Source: Synchiropus splendidus (lineage: Eukaryota > Chordata > Actinopteri > Syngnathiformes > Callionymidae). From it: a DNA stretch of 64,000 bases. Positions 1 through 15,112 of this stretch are shown piece after piece (position 1 is the stretch's first letter; each line of letters starts with the position of its first letter). The notes beneath the pieces are model-generated. The model saw only the letters and a list, made by a program, of their open reading frames with translations, was not told the DNA's origin and made no database searches. A program made the position numbers and the translations under genes. Location: the NCBI RefSeq assembly GCF_027744825.2, contig NC_071334.1:64888937-64952936 (forward strand), written 5' to 3'.

Positions 1-3000
1 TCAAAACATTGTTTAATGTCGTCTTCATTTGAGATTGGCATTAACGTTGACTCCGAGTGCCTGGATGATGGCCTCATCTGGATCCTTGTTGCTCTTCAGC
101 TTTTCTTCAGGGTTTCCTTTTCAGCCTGACTCTCTCAGTTTGAGACTCCAGTTGCTGTGGTGGTTATTTGCTGCAGTATTCCAGCTGCAAGTCGGCTTAG
201 ACCCGTGAGGGTGAGGTGTGATGCCGCCATTTGGAATTAGGTTAACACAACAAATATTATGTAATTATGTAATAATATGTAACTACTTCTACACAAGATT
301 CACATGATGTTTGATGTGATGTGTTTCAGTGATAGGTGCTTTTAAATGATGCACATATTGCAGGTCTGTGCTAAATCAAAATAAACGTAGATTAGAAGAT
401 TAAAAGTTTTGTGGCATTTTCGCTGACGTCACACACTCGGAACGCAATTGTCTATCTGTTTCATTTGGAGCATTGAAGAACACTGCTCCATCATCACTCA
501 CTATTGTTAAGGCGATCTGGTTATTAGAAAGAAACGACTGCTCCAAAACTTGAACCTGGAACTAAAAATGTTCTCACAGGGCGAAAGCGGCTGTATTCAC
601 AGAACTGAGGTTACATTCAGTTAACTATTTCTCCTCGTTCCTCTGCTACAGACGCATTAGAGGAGCAGGTTATTTTAGTTAGCTGCTCGACAGAGGCAAG
701 AATGAGGTACTGTAATAATCTCAGATAAATCCACTTCAGTGTCTGAGCTCCGTGCTACAGCCAAGACTTGCGTTTGCACGTAGCCGTTCCTGCGTATAAG
801 TGCGATGCACTGCCTCTTGTAATGTTAGCTACAAATGGCCATACGACTGTCAGAAGCATGCGATGAACATCCATTTTCAGCATGCTAAACATCTTGCGGT
901 GGTTGAATTTTCATTGAATCTCGAAATTGGAAAAAAAAAGTTTGCACCGTTTTAACTAGAATCATTAAAGCCCTATCATTATTCTTGTTGACCATTGAAA
1001 TTTTAATGATACGTCAGACTTGGAGAGTAAAAGAGGAGAATATAAAAAATATGTTCAAGATTAATCATCCATATTGGTAGCGTGCTTCCCTCTAGAATGT
1101 TTACAGTGTTTATAGTAACAAGGAAGAAGGACATTCTGTGCATTAGCTTAAGCTGTGCTTCTCTTATCTTGGAGTACACTGACAGACACCATTTTAGAAC
1201 AAGCGTGAATGTTACACAGACCTATGTTCGAGAGACAGGAAGGCGGAGGAAAGCAGTTTTACAGAACATTCGCACCAAACCCAAATATCCCCATCTCTTG
1301 TGATTGTGACAACACACTGCATGCAGTACGTGTATTTAAATAAAGAGCTAGGAGTCGCCGCATTAAGATTCTGGAATCACAGCAGAATAGCAGTGGCAAA
1401 GACAACAGGTCAGCCGTTGAAAGATACAGTCAAACTAAACGAAAGGAAACTAAAGGAAGAGGGTGTTATTCCAGTGCATCATTCGGCATGATGTGGTATC
1501 TAGGGTAATTGAGCCTTATGAATGAGTGAATGAGTCATTCCCAGCAAGCTTGCTTCGCCTTTGTAGTCATAGCCATGCTCCACAGGCTGTGCACTCTCAC
1601 CTATGAATGATGCATCAAAAGCGCCAATCACAACCATCCGGATTGGGAAACAAAAGGACTTCTTTACCGTCATGTTCCTGTCAGGCGATGCTTCATTGAT
1701 AGAAGCAGATGCGGGTGGTCTGTGGAGCCCCAACAGCTAAAATAAACTCACCCAGAAAACACAAGGAAGAGTGACTCGTGTTCCTGTCACTCACCTGTAC
1801 GTGTCCGTGTGCAGAAGATAATAATAATGTGTGTTCATATGATGCAGAAGCTTCTTCTTCTTCTTCTTCTTTATCTTCCCTCATCACTCTCCATCACTCT
1901 CTCTGGTGTGGTGCCATCATTTCCCACAAATGTGACAGAGACAAAATGAACAAACAGTTATGTACGGCATGTTTCAGCCTGGCGAGACATTTAACTAATC
2001 ACCTTTTCCTTTTAAAACTCTGTCTTGTACGGGAGAAAATGTGACATAATTGGAGGTCAAACCTTAACACAAGCGCGACGTAAGAGTTCCTTCATTGATT
2101 CTCTCTGTGGTAATCATGCGTATGCTAAGTATGCATGAAAATGAACCCAAGTCTAGATGAACTAAAGAAAAATATAGCAGTGGAAAGTAAAAAAAAAAGT
2201 TTTTCCGCATTCTTCTCCAACCTTTCAACCAGGCGCTGTCAGTTAAATGTCATTCAATAGCATTAATGTGTTCTCTTCACCTGGCATGAGGTTTCTATAA
2301 CGGTCTAGAACAAAGGACCCGATGAATCATCTCCACTTGAGAAGTACAGTTGCAACTGAACATTCTTCACAAGTGTTTGTCTGCCACCCTTTCAGGGCTT
2401 ATTATGGTTTTCCATAGAGCATTATGGAGTAAAGCAAGATGGAACATTACCTTAACATATACTGAAGAGCAAGAGCGCCACATTCATCCTTTTACAAGTA
2501 CTATAGTTTTAAAAATGACTAATCTGGTGCCAGCATGTTTTTTGCAGCTTCCTTTTTCTCTACAGATTTCATTACGTCATTGCACCTGAACTCAGTGGAC
2601 AGGATGGATAACAGCCCTGACACAGATCATGGAGGATTCTTGTTTTTGGCGGTGAGAGAGAGGGGCCTGTATTTGTTTGTTTGTATGCGAAGGCTCCGTG
2701 GATTGAGTGCGGCAGCGGGATCTAATTCCATAGACTTGAGCAGCCGCATTACAGGTTTTGTGGCTCAAGAGGCTTTTTCAAAGACTCATCCTGGATCTGA
2801 CCTTTGATGCCCATCACAGACTGGGAGTCCATCTTACATTTTACAGAGAGCAGGAACTAAAACACCAGTAAACTCCTCCTGTACTAATAGTTACTAGAAT
2901 GAGGACAAACAAATGAACTCCACACATCACGGCTCCTGTTTTCAATATTACTGTACACTAACTGATGTTCTAGCAAATATTACATGTCTTTTTTGTTATT

Positions 3001-6000
3001 TTAAGATGATTTAAATGCTTTGAGGTTTGACATGTTGAAACCAGACTAGAGTCCCGGGCACGGCTCCTTGTCCACTGTTGTAGTCCTGGTTGATCTTCCA
3101 AGGTAAAGGGTGTTTACAATGTTCAAACAAGTGTGTCGAATGAGATGGCCAGTTTGTACATTTATCCTGATATAAATTTGAAATTTATTTTGATTGAATG
3201 TGACTGCATTAGAATTGCCTTGTTGTCAGGACAGGCAACATCATATTCATGGGAGTCTCCATTGTTGCCCTGCATGGAGCACATCCGTTGTAGTTAGGCT
3301 GAAAGAAGGGCCGAGGAAAATGTGGTACACAGGGATTTACATGGTTTTGACACCCTGAAATATGAGAGCGGCTTTTCGAAAGCAGCTGCATCCAGAGTGA
3401 ATTATTATCAGATTGTGATCTGGGTCATTGTCTAGACTACTGGAAACAGCATCTGGAGCCAGTGTTTTACAGTGAATGAACAGAGAAATGAATACACTTT
3501 AAATGGGAGTCAATCTGCGAGGTCCACAACCATGATGTCTGACTTGCCAGTCTGGTGAATCTTACATGAAATTGTATATAAAACAACAGCATCATGAAGA
3601 TTGATACGGAGTTGCACACTGAATATTGGAAAGGGAAATACATGAAATGTGTATTGCATTTGAGAGTCCATATCAACAGACAAAGTCAGCTGTGTTTTAT
3701 TTTCTATAAGGACTGAAGGAGAACTATTCATCAGTCCTTGGCAGAAGAAATGAGGGGGGGAGTCTCTGATGGCATGTAACGCTGCTTTGGAGAGCCATCC
3801 TGCTAAAGGCCAGGTTTGTTTGAAGTTCACTTTGCAATGCATCAGTGGCGATGACCTAGATTTCCTATCTCTTGCTCCTTGAAGAGTGTGAGAGAGGAGC
3901 AGCCTCGTTTCAGCCCTGTTCCATCTCCTAACTATGTCAGCTCGCCTGTAAACATTTGGCAGAGGGCACAGCACTGCGCCTCTCCATTTCCCAAACTCCT
4001 TTTTCCTGGTGTCAACTCTCCACTTCCATCCTGGTCATTTGGCCTTCCAAGGGGAAGTGTACGGCTGAGTGGCAGCTGTGATCGAGCGTGATTAAAAGCG
4101 AATCACACAAACCAAGTTGATGATGTAACTGTCCACAAGCAAAACATTCACCAGCAGTGAAAATTGGAGATAGCTATTCGTCCTTGCTGAGTAATGCGCG
4201 ATTGTAGGCGTCTGCTTGGCAATATTGAGACTTTAAATTTGAGGTGACTCCTCCTGTGGGGAGTCGTCCGTTGTTTATTGAAAATGATAGGAAGGAAAAA
4301 CGGAGAGCTGGGGACATTGTCCTCGAATGATGTGTCGGTATAAGTCCAGTAACTGGAATGCTGCCTCAATGTATCAAGTCTGTTGCACTTGTGGGTGAGT
4401 ACCTGCAGAGCGTTTACAGGGCGCAGATGAGTCATTCCAACACGTGACGATGGGCCGGTATGGTGAATCACGTTTTTGGTTTTGTGGCCAGTATGAGTCA
4501 GCACACTCAGATATCTAATGTGTATCAACTCTCCACACCAGGAAAGCTATTGCCCGCTTCAGACCCACCGCAGCACATGGATTATATTCGGCAGGTGTTC
4601 GTGAGACTGTATTTCAATGATGCAGCTTTTCTACATCAAAGTTATTTACTCATCACTGGCGCATGAATGATGGACAGTTTCCGAAGGTTTTAAATTAGAC
4701 ATGGGTTGATGATGGTGATTTCATGAGTTTTTTTTTTTTTCATTGCTCAGTGGGTGCATTCAAATTGTTTTTGCAAGTCGAGCATTATACTGTGGATAGT
4801 GCCATCTGGTGGAATTAGATACTGTTTCATGAAACCTCATCATCACATCACTTCTATTTCCAATTTCCAAATCTTTCGTTTCGACTATAATTCACATTGG
4901 AAAGCTAATACTTTCATGATGATGCAAAACATTAACCCAAAAACCTGAAAAAAAAAACAAAAACAGGATCAGACTCGAATTGTGGAGTCAAATTATTATT
5001 TAGTAGGGTGGTAATGCGGCACAAACACTTGTGGTTTGGCTGTGTTCTCAGTTTTAAGGCATTTTTTTGGTTTGTTTTTCATGAATTTTAATGGACATTT
5101 AAAATTTATTTTCATCAAAAGGGCAGGTTTCATTTGGAATAACAACGAAAATGAACAAAAAAGCTAAAACAATGCGAGAACCATCAGCCACTTTTCTTTG
5201 AACCAATATTTGAACAGAAGATGATTCTTCACTGCATATGGAGTGCAAAGGTTTTGTCTCCACTTCCTGAAACGGTCATGTGGTACAGATCGTTTAGAGG
5301 CTTCTAACTGCTACACGCGTGTGTGAGAACATACGAAAGCCCATTAGCCCGGTGATTGATCCATGTGTTTGCCGCCGTGGCTATTCATTATGAAAACATG
5401 GTGTCTGCCGACAAATGTAATTCAGGTCAACCACTGGCATGAAGCCTGACATACTTCCATCAAAGACATTGCAGCAGGATAAGCATAGCATTTTGCTATA
5501 TTGCTGCAAGTTGCAATTTGCTTATAGCACTTTGTAGCTTCCCTCCCCCCAAAATTCAGCCGTCCTCCTCATGCTTGAGGAGGATCAGCTGCTTCTGTGG
5601 TGATGTATTTGGATAGACAAATGGTCAAAACTCTGCCTCTAGTGACAACAAATTTATTTGAAAGCAACAACTTTGAAGATCCATTTCTTGCACTTCCTTG
5701 TCTTTGGCTGACCGCAAAGGACACAAGAACCTTCCAGTCATGCAGTGGAACAAAAGTGTCTGACTAAATATGACACTTTTCAAAAGCAGTTTCAAAAAAA
5801 TCCCTCCCCCCAAAACAGTAAATCAATAGAGAAATATGTGGAAGCCCGACTCAGCAGCAGATGAACTTGAATGAACGCTGTTGGAGTCGGACTTTGTAGC
5901 GCTTCTTCACTCGACGTGCTGCATCTAATGATGTTTCAAATTTAAATATATGCTTGTGAGACAAGTACATTAAAGTAGCAGATAATGTGTTCGTAGAATT

Positions 6001-8398
6001 TCCTCACAGAGATGCTCCTCCTGACTGGAAAACACCATCATTTGTACACATTGATCCATGAAAGTTGAAGCGTGCCTCTGAGGTAGCGTGTTTATTTTGC
6101 TCCCGTCTAAAAGTGGACACACCAGGCTTTCTGCGGCTCCTCGGAACCGTCCTTCCCACTCAAGACAGCTGCAGTGAAGGCACGAAAACATTCGCTCCAG
6201 CTCAGCAAGCCAGAAAGAGTTTGTGCAACACTTTTTAATTATGCATGCAGCACAGCAGTGCATTGCCTTGTCAGTCAAGGAGATTGCGTCTTCTTCCATC
6301 CTTTTTGACATGGTTTTTCTGGTGACCTCGTATTGTGACATCATCTCACGTGAGCTGTAAGAATCCTTCAGCTCATAATGGAATTTAGTTTGCATCACAT
6401 TTGAATTTTAGCGGATTATTTAGCATGTTAATGATGACTTTGACTGAGAGCAGAATTTGTAGCAGCAAAGTCTTCTTTATTCCTGAATTCCTTTCATTTC
6501 CATTAAATGGAAACCTCGCGAGTGGAGCCATCATTTCCTGCTTTGTACCTTCACTTGAGAACAAACCACAAGTATGCTTCAGTGTATAGCTCCCAGTTAA
6601 ATAAAACTGACAGCATGGCGGCAAGAGTTCTGTCTGAGAACAGAATGATCTTAGCCAAATCTTCAAATGGATTCTTCCCCCTCAGCTCTTATCTTACTCA
6701 TGTCAGGCGATTCATTTTTAATAGCTATCAGATTTTCGGGGATCCGACAGAAGGCCGGGTGAGAGGAAGTACCGATACACACTCTGCCCAAGGTCTCTGC
6801 TCCCGGATCATCTGACACAAATGCAGATAAAATATTAAGTCAAATTCTTCTGTGGAGGTTTCTCCATGACTTGACAAGCTACATATCACTACACAGCAGT
6901 TTCACTCTTGCACAATTTGTACTGACCACTTGAAACGCAACGTCAGTCTCTGACTCTGTTGTTCCTGCAAGAAATGCTGCAGTGGAATTATTTCTGTTCT
7001 CCTCTTACTGGTTTCTCTTTGGTAACTGTTGACATTTTTGACAGCTTCGGGGTGTCGAGATGCAGTGAAGCTGCTTTGGACCCCGGGGGGCTCAGTTGGA
7101 CCTTCTCTGATATCAACTGTTCTTTGAGAAGCGACAGATCTGTAGGACTGTTCCTGACATCCTGCAGTGAAAAGGACTTCACATTTATTCCTGTCAAAAA
7201 CGTTCCTCTGAAGAAGAATGCAGAAGAAACTCAGAACAGCCTGTCAAGGCATCAGTTTATCATATTCGGTTTCAAAAGATGCTGGACACTAGCAGCATGT
7301 ATGGCAACAAAGTAACGGCAGTCGGCTGCAACACAGCTTGCTCCAAACCTGCCAGGATGGAACCAGCCGCCTCTCGGTCACAGGCTGGACAGGCAGGACA
7401 ACAGCCACAAGCCCCTGCTGTGGCCCCTCCCACTTTTCCTGATTTAGATATTTCTGGATATATAAACATAATATAATATTTGGTTGTTGAAAAATGCATT
7501 CACTTGCCAGGTATTTAATTTGATATTATGAATTAGCTCACAATAAAATCCAATAAAAAAAAGAATGGGGATATCTCCAGTATGTTTGTAAATTCAAATG
7601 AACCAAATAAAAAGAGCAACTTTTATTATTTGATTTTTCAATAATTAATTTATTTCTTTTGCAACAAGGAATTTTTGTCTTGTCTTATTAATTTCTCAGC
7701 CTCCTAAAATGTGACTGTTAGATTCAACAAAAATATTATATAATGATTTATTTTTTTAACTTTTATTTTCCATGATTTTGGAGCATATTTTCAATATTCA
7801 TTCAAAGTCATTGAAGAAACATTGATACATTTCTAGTGCTTCAATGCTTTTCACCATTATGGAATGAGTCTGGGCTACTTCCTGGATTGATGACGACATG
7901 GTACGTGTCAGCCAATCACAATGTGGTCGTTGTCAGACCAGGAAGTAGTACAGATGTATGGAAAATGGCCCACTTTTCTGTCTGTCGCTCATATAAATGT
8001 TTCGTCTTTCATTTAAAGTTCAAGATCACGACAGCAAGGCAAGGCGTTATTGACTGGATACGTTGTGCAAGTGGACACATTTGGTACTTACACCGGATTG
8101 CTGCACTCTGACGCCATAACATTTGCCACTGAGGCAAAACATCCATGTCACCCTCAGCTCAGACAAGGATGCAGAGATCAGCACTTTATCATTCGCACCA
8201 GAAACAGTCCAGATATATTGACCCTCGACGGCCAGCAATATCCATATCGCCCCCTCACTTCCTCACGGTGATGCAGGACAACTGAGAGTAGAGCAACCAA
8301 CCTTTCAGAGATTCATAGATACATATCAGAACGTCTGGTATTTGTAACTTCATTTCATCAAGTTTGCATCCATTGTCTGTGACAACTCCTCACAAGAA
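1..8398. other. Gene-poor AT-rich stretch, no supported gene
   Basis: No open frame here has flanking splice sites, protein similarity I recognise, or codon bias suggesting an exon; the longest (minus 3510-3974, 154 codons) resembles nothing known. Only minor simple sequence stands out: a TTC run near 1852-1871, a poly-T run near 4728-4740 and AT-rich tracts around 7480-7800. Distal regulatory elements or non-coding exons would not be visible to me without conservation data. Confidence 0.6.
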
Positions 8399-8690
8399 TT
8401 ACAGCAGCAATCTCAGACTCAGAATCAGAATGAGAATCAGAATCAAATTTATCGCCCTGGTCAGTGGGGAGCCCACCAACTAGGAAAGTGTTTTGGAATA
8501 AAATAAAATAAAATAACAACAAGGCTGTTCACGAATTCAACAGTCAGACGGCCGAGGGGAAGAAGCTGTTCCTGTGACGGGAGGTTCTGGTCTGGATGGA
8601 CCGTAGCCTCCTGCCAGAGGGAAGAGGAACAAACAGTCCATGACCAGGGTGAGAAGGGTCGGCTCTGTTCTATGTGTAATTATGCACCAT
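8399..8690. repeat. Interspersed repeat fragment, LINE-like
   Basis: The segment starts with an imperfect AGAATC-type short tandem (about 8415-8446), runs through an AAAAT-type run near 8496-8518, and continues as a GC-richer block around 8540-8680 containing words such as GAAGCTGTTCCTGTGACGGG and CTCCTGCCAGAGGGAAGAGG. From memory these words recur in many fish genomes as part of a dispersed retroelement. I cannot assign a family or orientation with certainty. The simple-sequence end would fit a LINE 3' end pointing to lower coordinates. Confidence 0.5.
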
Positions 8691-10525
8691 TTGCTTTTAT
8701 TTTTCCTAACTCTCAAAAGTGAGTGATGTAATTCCATTCCTCAATGAAGCAAACTACCGACTCTCTATTTGTTTCGATGTACAACAGCCTTATGCATGGA
8801 AATTAGGAGCGTGTTCTTTGAAACAGACCACTGGGGTTTTGGTCGACGTCCTATTTTCAGCAGCAGCTCCTCGACTCCTCTTATCTTAATAGTCATTTTG
8901 CTGACTCCAGTTCAGTAGAGAGCAGGAGCCCAGATATACTCCCATATATGTGGACGATAAAGATTCCTTACAAAGCAATACCTGCTGCTGCAGTGGGACG
9001 ACTCCTGAGTGATTCACTATTGGGCCATTTTTCTCAGCCTATATTGAGAGAATTCAATTGAATTTTCAGTCTTGAGCAATAAACCTAATTTGTACCTGTT
9101 GGGAAATATTCATGATAGAAGGCTCTAAGACTCCAGTCAATATCTAAACACCCAGAACTCACAGTGATGACATTAAATCACAGCCTTATCCTTTATTAAC
9201 TCTAGTTTAGTTTGTGCCTCTTGGTGTGCAGTGGATTTTTTTTTTTTCACGTCTGATATGTTTAAGAGAACGAGTGGAAGAATACGTATTACTCCGTTTA
9301 TCACTTAAAATATGAGGAAACTTTATTTTCAAGGATCCATGTTAGGAACTGTGGTTCCTGTTTTTAGCAAACCATCAAAATTATTACTAAGAAAGTAGCC
9401 GGCTGCAAAGAACGCTTCAGGTTACAGCTGATAAATCTCAGACTGGACCAGCAAATTCATGACTAGACACCGTGGTGCCTTGATTCTTCTCATCAAGGGC
9501 TCCACAAAGCCTTTGTGTCCCTCTGTACTGACATTTCAAACACATCAAAGGAACACTGAATTTAGAAAACAAGTTATTTTTGACAATTCTTGGCTCACAA
9601 ATGAGGCTGTAAAGCTTGTATTCTGTCAGTGAGGTCTGAAGACTGACATACTATATCGTCCCCCAGGCTGAGTTCTTCTGTTGCCAACAGGCTCTAAATG
9701 TAATGGCCCATTTTACCACATCAAGTATTTCACTGAATTGAATTTTAGCAAATCATAGTCAAATGAAGCGACACTGCATGCGGAGAAAACACATTTCTAA
9801 AAAAAAAAAAAAAAAAAAGCATTAGACACAACAATAATAATACAATAACAATAATAATAATAATATTCTTATGAGTGGAATTAGTAGACGAATAAATAGC
9901 TTCATATCAGAAACCTGAGAGTGTGCAGACCATGAAAGTAACATCTAATGAAGTTTATTAATATACTGTACACACACAATCAATAGAATATAGAATGTCA
10001 GCTGAACTAAGGGAGTCACCTGACACACACACAGACTAAAGAAAGACTTGAAATAAGAAAATAAAATTATATTATTTTTTAATAAATAAGTAAAGAATAA
10101 CAATAATAATAAATAAATAGAGCTGAGATGTAGAGTGAACAGATTAACACTTTGATAAGTTCAAGCTCCATGAAATACACTGAACCATTGAGCGGCCTGT
10201 TTACCAGGCTAAATGTTCTGGCACGCAGCACTGGAACCAGCAGCCACATTCTGGAAGCAGGTTTACCGAGCCCCCGGGGAAAACCAGGCAAGTCGGTCCT
10301 CCAACTCAAATCTCTGGATTCTCGGTTTCAGAATCTGGGTCAACGGTTAGTTCAATTAACCATGTGTCAAAGGTACCCCAACTCCTGCAACAGGATATGA
10401 AAACACAATGGCCTCACACGAAACAAAGCCTTATTGTATGTCATACAAATGCAGTCATCAAATGTCAAAATCATGGCATGTAAAGTTTGAAAAATGGCCA
10501 CCTCACACCAAATGCTCCGTTTATA
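8691..10525. other. Non-coding stretch with poly-A and AAT-rich tracts
   Basis: No gene seen. A poly-A run of about 19 bases lies near 9800-9818, followed by an imperfect ATA/AAT tract at about 9830-9865 and further AT-rich sequence to about 10130. The open frames on both strands at 10079-10400 overlap each other and show no splice or protein support. Confidence 0.55.
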
Positions 10526-10806
10526 CAAGTAACATCCGACATACGACCTGCTCGACTTACGTCCACCTGTACTTAAGCAGATATATTTTTATTCAGTGTC
10601 TGGCACCGCAGCACGTAGCAGGACGTCAACACGTACAGCAGTTACGGCAGCACAGTATCCCAGCATCTCACTCTCACTCTATCTACCACTACAGTAGCAC
10701 CTACAACCCTCGTGTTGGCCATTTTGAATGGCATTCGACTTATGCCCGATCTGACTTACTACCTGTTGGTCGGAACCGATCCCGGTTGTAAATCAGATGT
10801 TACTTG
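10526..10806. mobile_element. 281-bp TIR element with TA duplication (Tc1/mariner-type MITE)
   Basis: The left end begins CAAGTAACATCCGACATACG and the right end is its inverted repeat, with 19 of the first 23 positions matching. Both ends are flanked by TA (10524-10525 and 10807-10808), the duplication made by Tc1/mariner-class transposases. The interior contains repeated 'cgacttac/cgacttatg' words and has no transposase frame, so this is a non-autonomous element. The 127-codon frame overlapping it is not a gene. Assignment to Tc1/mariner rests on the TA duplication; the family name is unknown to me. Confidence 0.8.
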
Positions 10807-10808
10807 TA

Positions 10809-12138
10809 TTGAATGTTCCGGTCTCACTTTGCTGATCACATTCCCTCTTTGGTGGAGGTTGCAACGGTTAAACAAAGAAAACCTGGTTTGCCCCAAAGCA
10901 GTTACAAAATGTCAGTAGAACTGCTTATGTCGCTGCTGTCTTGATACGGTATTGAAGAAATATCTAGAAACCTGTTGAATGTGCATCAGCTTTGTGTAAA
11001 GACATGGTGCTCCATGGATGACTTGTGCGTGGGAGATGCTCCTCTACAGGTGAAGAAGCTTAGATATTGAACTTCAAAGTGTGTAAAGTGATGATTTCCT
11101 CTGGCTCTTTGTTTACCGCCGACCTCCAGGCACTTATCTATAATCTTCACAGGATGTCCCCCGTGATAAAAGAAGAGGCCCGACATGACGTCTGCCGTCA
11201 GATAAAACAGGCTACGGGTGCATATCGGCAAAACAGCATGCGGAGGACTCCTGCTGGGAACTCCTCACAGAAAGCTGCGTTGTGTCAGCGCGGCAATCGT
11301 TCAGGGATAATTCCCATCAACAGCAATCCATGCTCCTGAAAACACCCCCTTGTGAGAGCCTGTGACCTTCACACGCTATTATGTGGACATGTTCTTAACG
11401 TGTTCAAAGGGTTAAGGTGAGGGAGGAAAAATGATCAATAATTCAGCGCGTGATCGTGATGGGCTCCCGAGACACGTGAGAAAATAAAGCCATTACTCAT
11501 TAGAGCTTCGATCAGGGAAGACGAAGTGATGCTCCAATGGTGGAGGTCTGAAAGACATTGCCAGTTCAGTAGTGAAGAACATTTGTTCCCGACGTGTGTT
11601 GACAGACAGGCACGGACTAGTCACGGTGTCATGGTCTCAGTGCAGGGTGTCATCATGGTCTTGAAGCGTTAGTTGACCGTGACTATTTTTACGTCACTTC
11701 TAATGATGTGCACATCAGGGCACCTCCTAACCCCCAAGATATTGGAGAACACAGCACGGCGGTAATATCAGCAGTCGGCAGGTTTTTTTTCAGACCACAT
11801 GAAGCATGTTTGTTCAAGAACGGGAGCTCAGTTTATTATCACAAGTGTCACAGAACACAACTGAGATGTGTTGAAGTTCAGGATCGACAACACCGCCAGG
11901 ATAGGTGTGCACACTGGCAAACCACATTCCACCATGTTTTGATGTTTTTCCCTGTCCGACTGCCATAAAGCCATGGAAGAACAAGTGAGGCCAGTGCGCA
12001 TGTTCATTCTGGAGGTCTGTTCGTATTTACACTCATGCAACACATTCTCACTGCCAAGGCATCAAATCGACTATTTTCAAATGTACTTTTGCGTCCAATT
12101 TTGGCATTGAACTCAGCCTTCCTCATTGCATCTTGCGT
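10809..12138. other. Non-coding stretch, nothing recognised
   Basis: Short overlapping open frames only (up to 90 codons), without splice or similarity support. No repeat boundary could be defined. Confidence 0.5.
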
Positions 12139-12146
12139 GTTTAGTG

Positions 12147-12560
12147 CAGAGGTGGGCAATTAAATTTCCTAAGGGGCAAGGTTGAATATTCTGACCATTG
12201 AGACCCAAAGAAAGGCAGGTAAGAAAATCTTACCCACAAATTTGTTGTGTTTTATTTATTTTAAACCACATTCCATTTAGAGATTCTCGATGTTTTAATG
12301 TTTCATGCATTTCAAAATCTACTTTCAATTCTGATGTATTTTAAGAGAGAAGAAATACTCAGAAAAGATGAACAATTAAGAAAAATAATCGAACGAGAAA
12401 GTTATGTTTCGGTTGCATCATAATGAACAAAAAACAATCCACAAGACAAAATTGTCAGAGACAATGTCACTTTTATAGTTTTACTCTGACACCAGGAGGG
12501 CCACATGAATACAGTCAATGGGCCACATTTGGCCCCCGGGCCGCACTTTGCCCTGGTGTG
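12147..12560. mobile_element. 414-bp hAT-like non-autonomous transposon
   Basis: The left end CAGAGGTGGGCAA and the inverted right end CACACCAGGGCAA match at 9 of 13 positions. The element is flanked by a perfect 8-bp direct repeat GTTTAGTG (12139-12146 and 12561-12568), the duplication length of the hAT superfamily. The subterminal GGGCCACATTTGGCCCCCGG segment near the right end is typical of vertebrate hAT MITEs of this look. It has no transposase frame and is AT-rich inside. Confidence 0.85.
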
Positions 12561-12568
12561 GTTTAGTG

Positions 12569-13581
<1,013 letters not shown>

Positions 13582-14929
13582 ACCCATGTGGATGAGAACT
13601 GTTGGGAGTCAGTCATTCAGTTTAGTGGTATCTACAGATTGAAAGCCATATATGACGCACAAATGCCACTAAAAAAAGTAAAACAGTGATCCTGTTTCAG
13701 GTTTTGCCTTTGAAGTCATGGAGATGGAATGAAAACTGTTCCCTCCTATAACGGTTTGTGTGGAAACACAGTTGCCAGTGTCAGATGCCAACGTCGATAA
13801 CGCCAAAAGCAGGATGGCAACTGTCCACCCTGAAGGCTGCATTTTAAAACTCCTACTGCCTGCGGCTCTCAGATGGACAGCCTGACTCACACATTTTTAA
13901 TCTCCTCATTTTGCTTCAATATATGTAAGGTGGTGATTTAACTCGGGCGTCTGTATCTCTAAACACAAACACGACTTAACGTCACTCCCTGAAGTCCATC
14001 TGGTTCCTTCTAAATGCAGCCTCTTTATCTGTCATCTTTTTCTAATACAAAGAAACATGTGAGACTCTTTGGAAGTGTTCCTCCGAGGAAAGCCGCTTGC
14101 AGTTTAGTAAAACTACTTTTTCATTAAAATAGAATGTCTAGCTCTGCAAGACAGGCTCCCTTCAGCACAATCCAGACGAAGGCCTGCAGATGTGCTGTGG
14201 GTCTCTAAAAAGACACAAAATGCCTGGCAGGAAGTGGCTATCACTTAAAAATGTCGGCAGTCTGAGAGAAAATAAAATTAATGAAATGATCACAGCGCCA
14301 TCATTGTCTTTTTAAGAGGTACCCAAGTTAATTGAGCTCCAGAATCATGAAAAAAAAAATGTTTCCCTCCTGTTTGTGAGTATTCAGTCGTGGTAGTAGT
14401 ACTAGCGTTCCCCCCTCTGAGCTCCCCTCAGCAGCATGCAACAAAGCTATGATGTATAATTCATTTGCCATGAGACCCTGTGTGCGTGCATTTGCAGCGA
14501 ATCGCACGTGTTCATGAGGGGAGTGGGTCAGAAATATATAGTCACCGGGTGCATCAGGCATGTAGAAGAAAACAAGGTGAATTATAAGGTAAGCATTTTA
14601 ATGCCAAAGTGAGTTTGTTGCCTAAACATGGCGACCAAACTCACATGCCATTTACATGCAAGAGTGCGACTAATGTGACTTTACTGAGCAGTGCTGCCTC
14701 CATAAGGATGGGTGTCGCTGTGGCATCTTGAGGTCTTCACTTCCACCTAACAATAAGATGCAACCACGTGCTAAGTGCTATCAAGCAGAAATGGCTGTAG
14801 ACAGCAATCGTGACAATCCGTCTTCAACAAATAAGATACAAAAACAGCTCATCAAACGATAAAAATATTGATACTGAATAAAGTGTTGATACTCAAAAAC
14901 AATAGTAACAATAGTATGGTGCATGCGAC
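13582..14929. other. Non-coding stretch, nothing recognised
   Basis: Contains only short unsupported frames. No transposon boundaries found. Confidence 0.5.
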
Positions 14930-15112
14930 ACCGAGAACCCGGAGAAAACCTACGCAGGCAGCGGGAGAAGATGCAGTGTGATGTCAGCAGACGACACAAG
15001 TAGTTGTGAAGTGGTGCAGATATTGGGACATAAGAATGTCCACGTCCAGGAGCCGTCTGAGCACAATTTGTCTCGCATGTTTGTCTTCGTGTCGACATGT
15101 TTGAGTAGCACC
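14930..15112 (+). repeat. Uninterrupted copy of a duplicated ~185-bp segment
   Basis: This segment is nearly identical to 16117-16967 once the transposon at 16189-16857 is removed. It starts with the L2-like phrase 'gaacccggagaaaacc' and continues through 'gtcagcagacgacacaag' into about 110 bp ending 'gacatgtttgagtagca'. The transposon's target TA is intact here at 15001-15002. It may be a local duplication or two copies of a longer repeat family. Confidence 0.85.
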
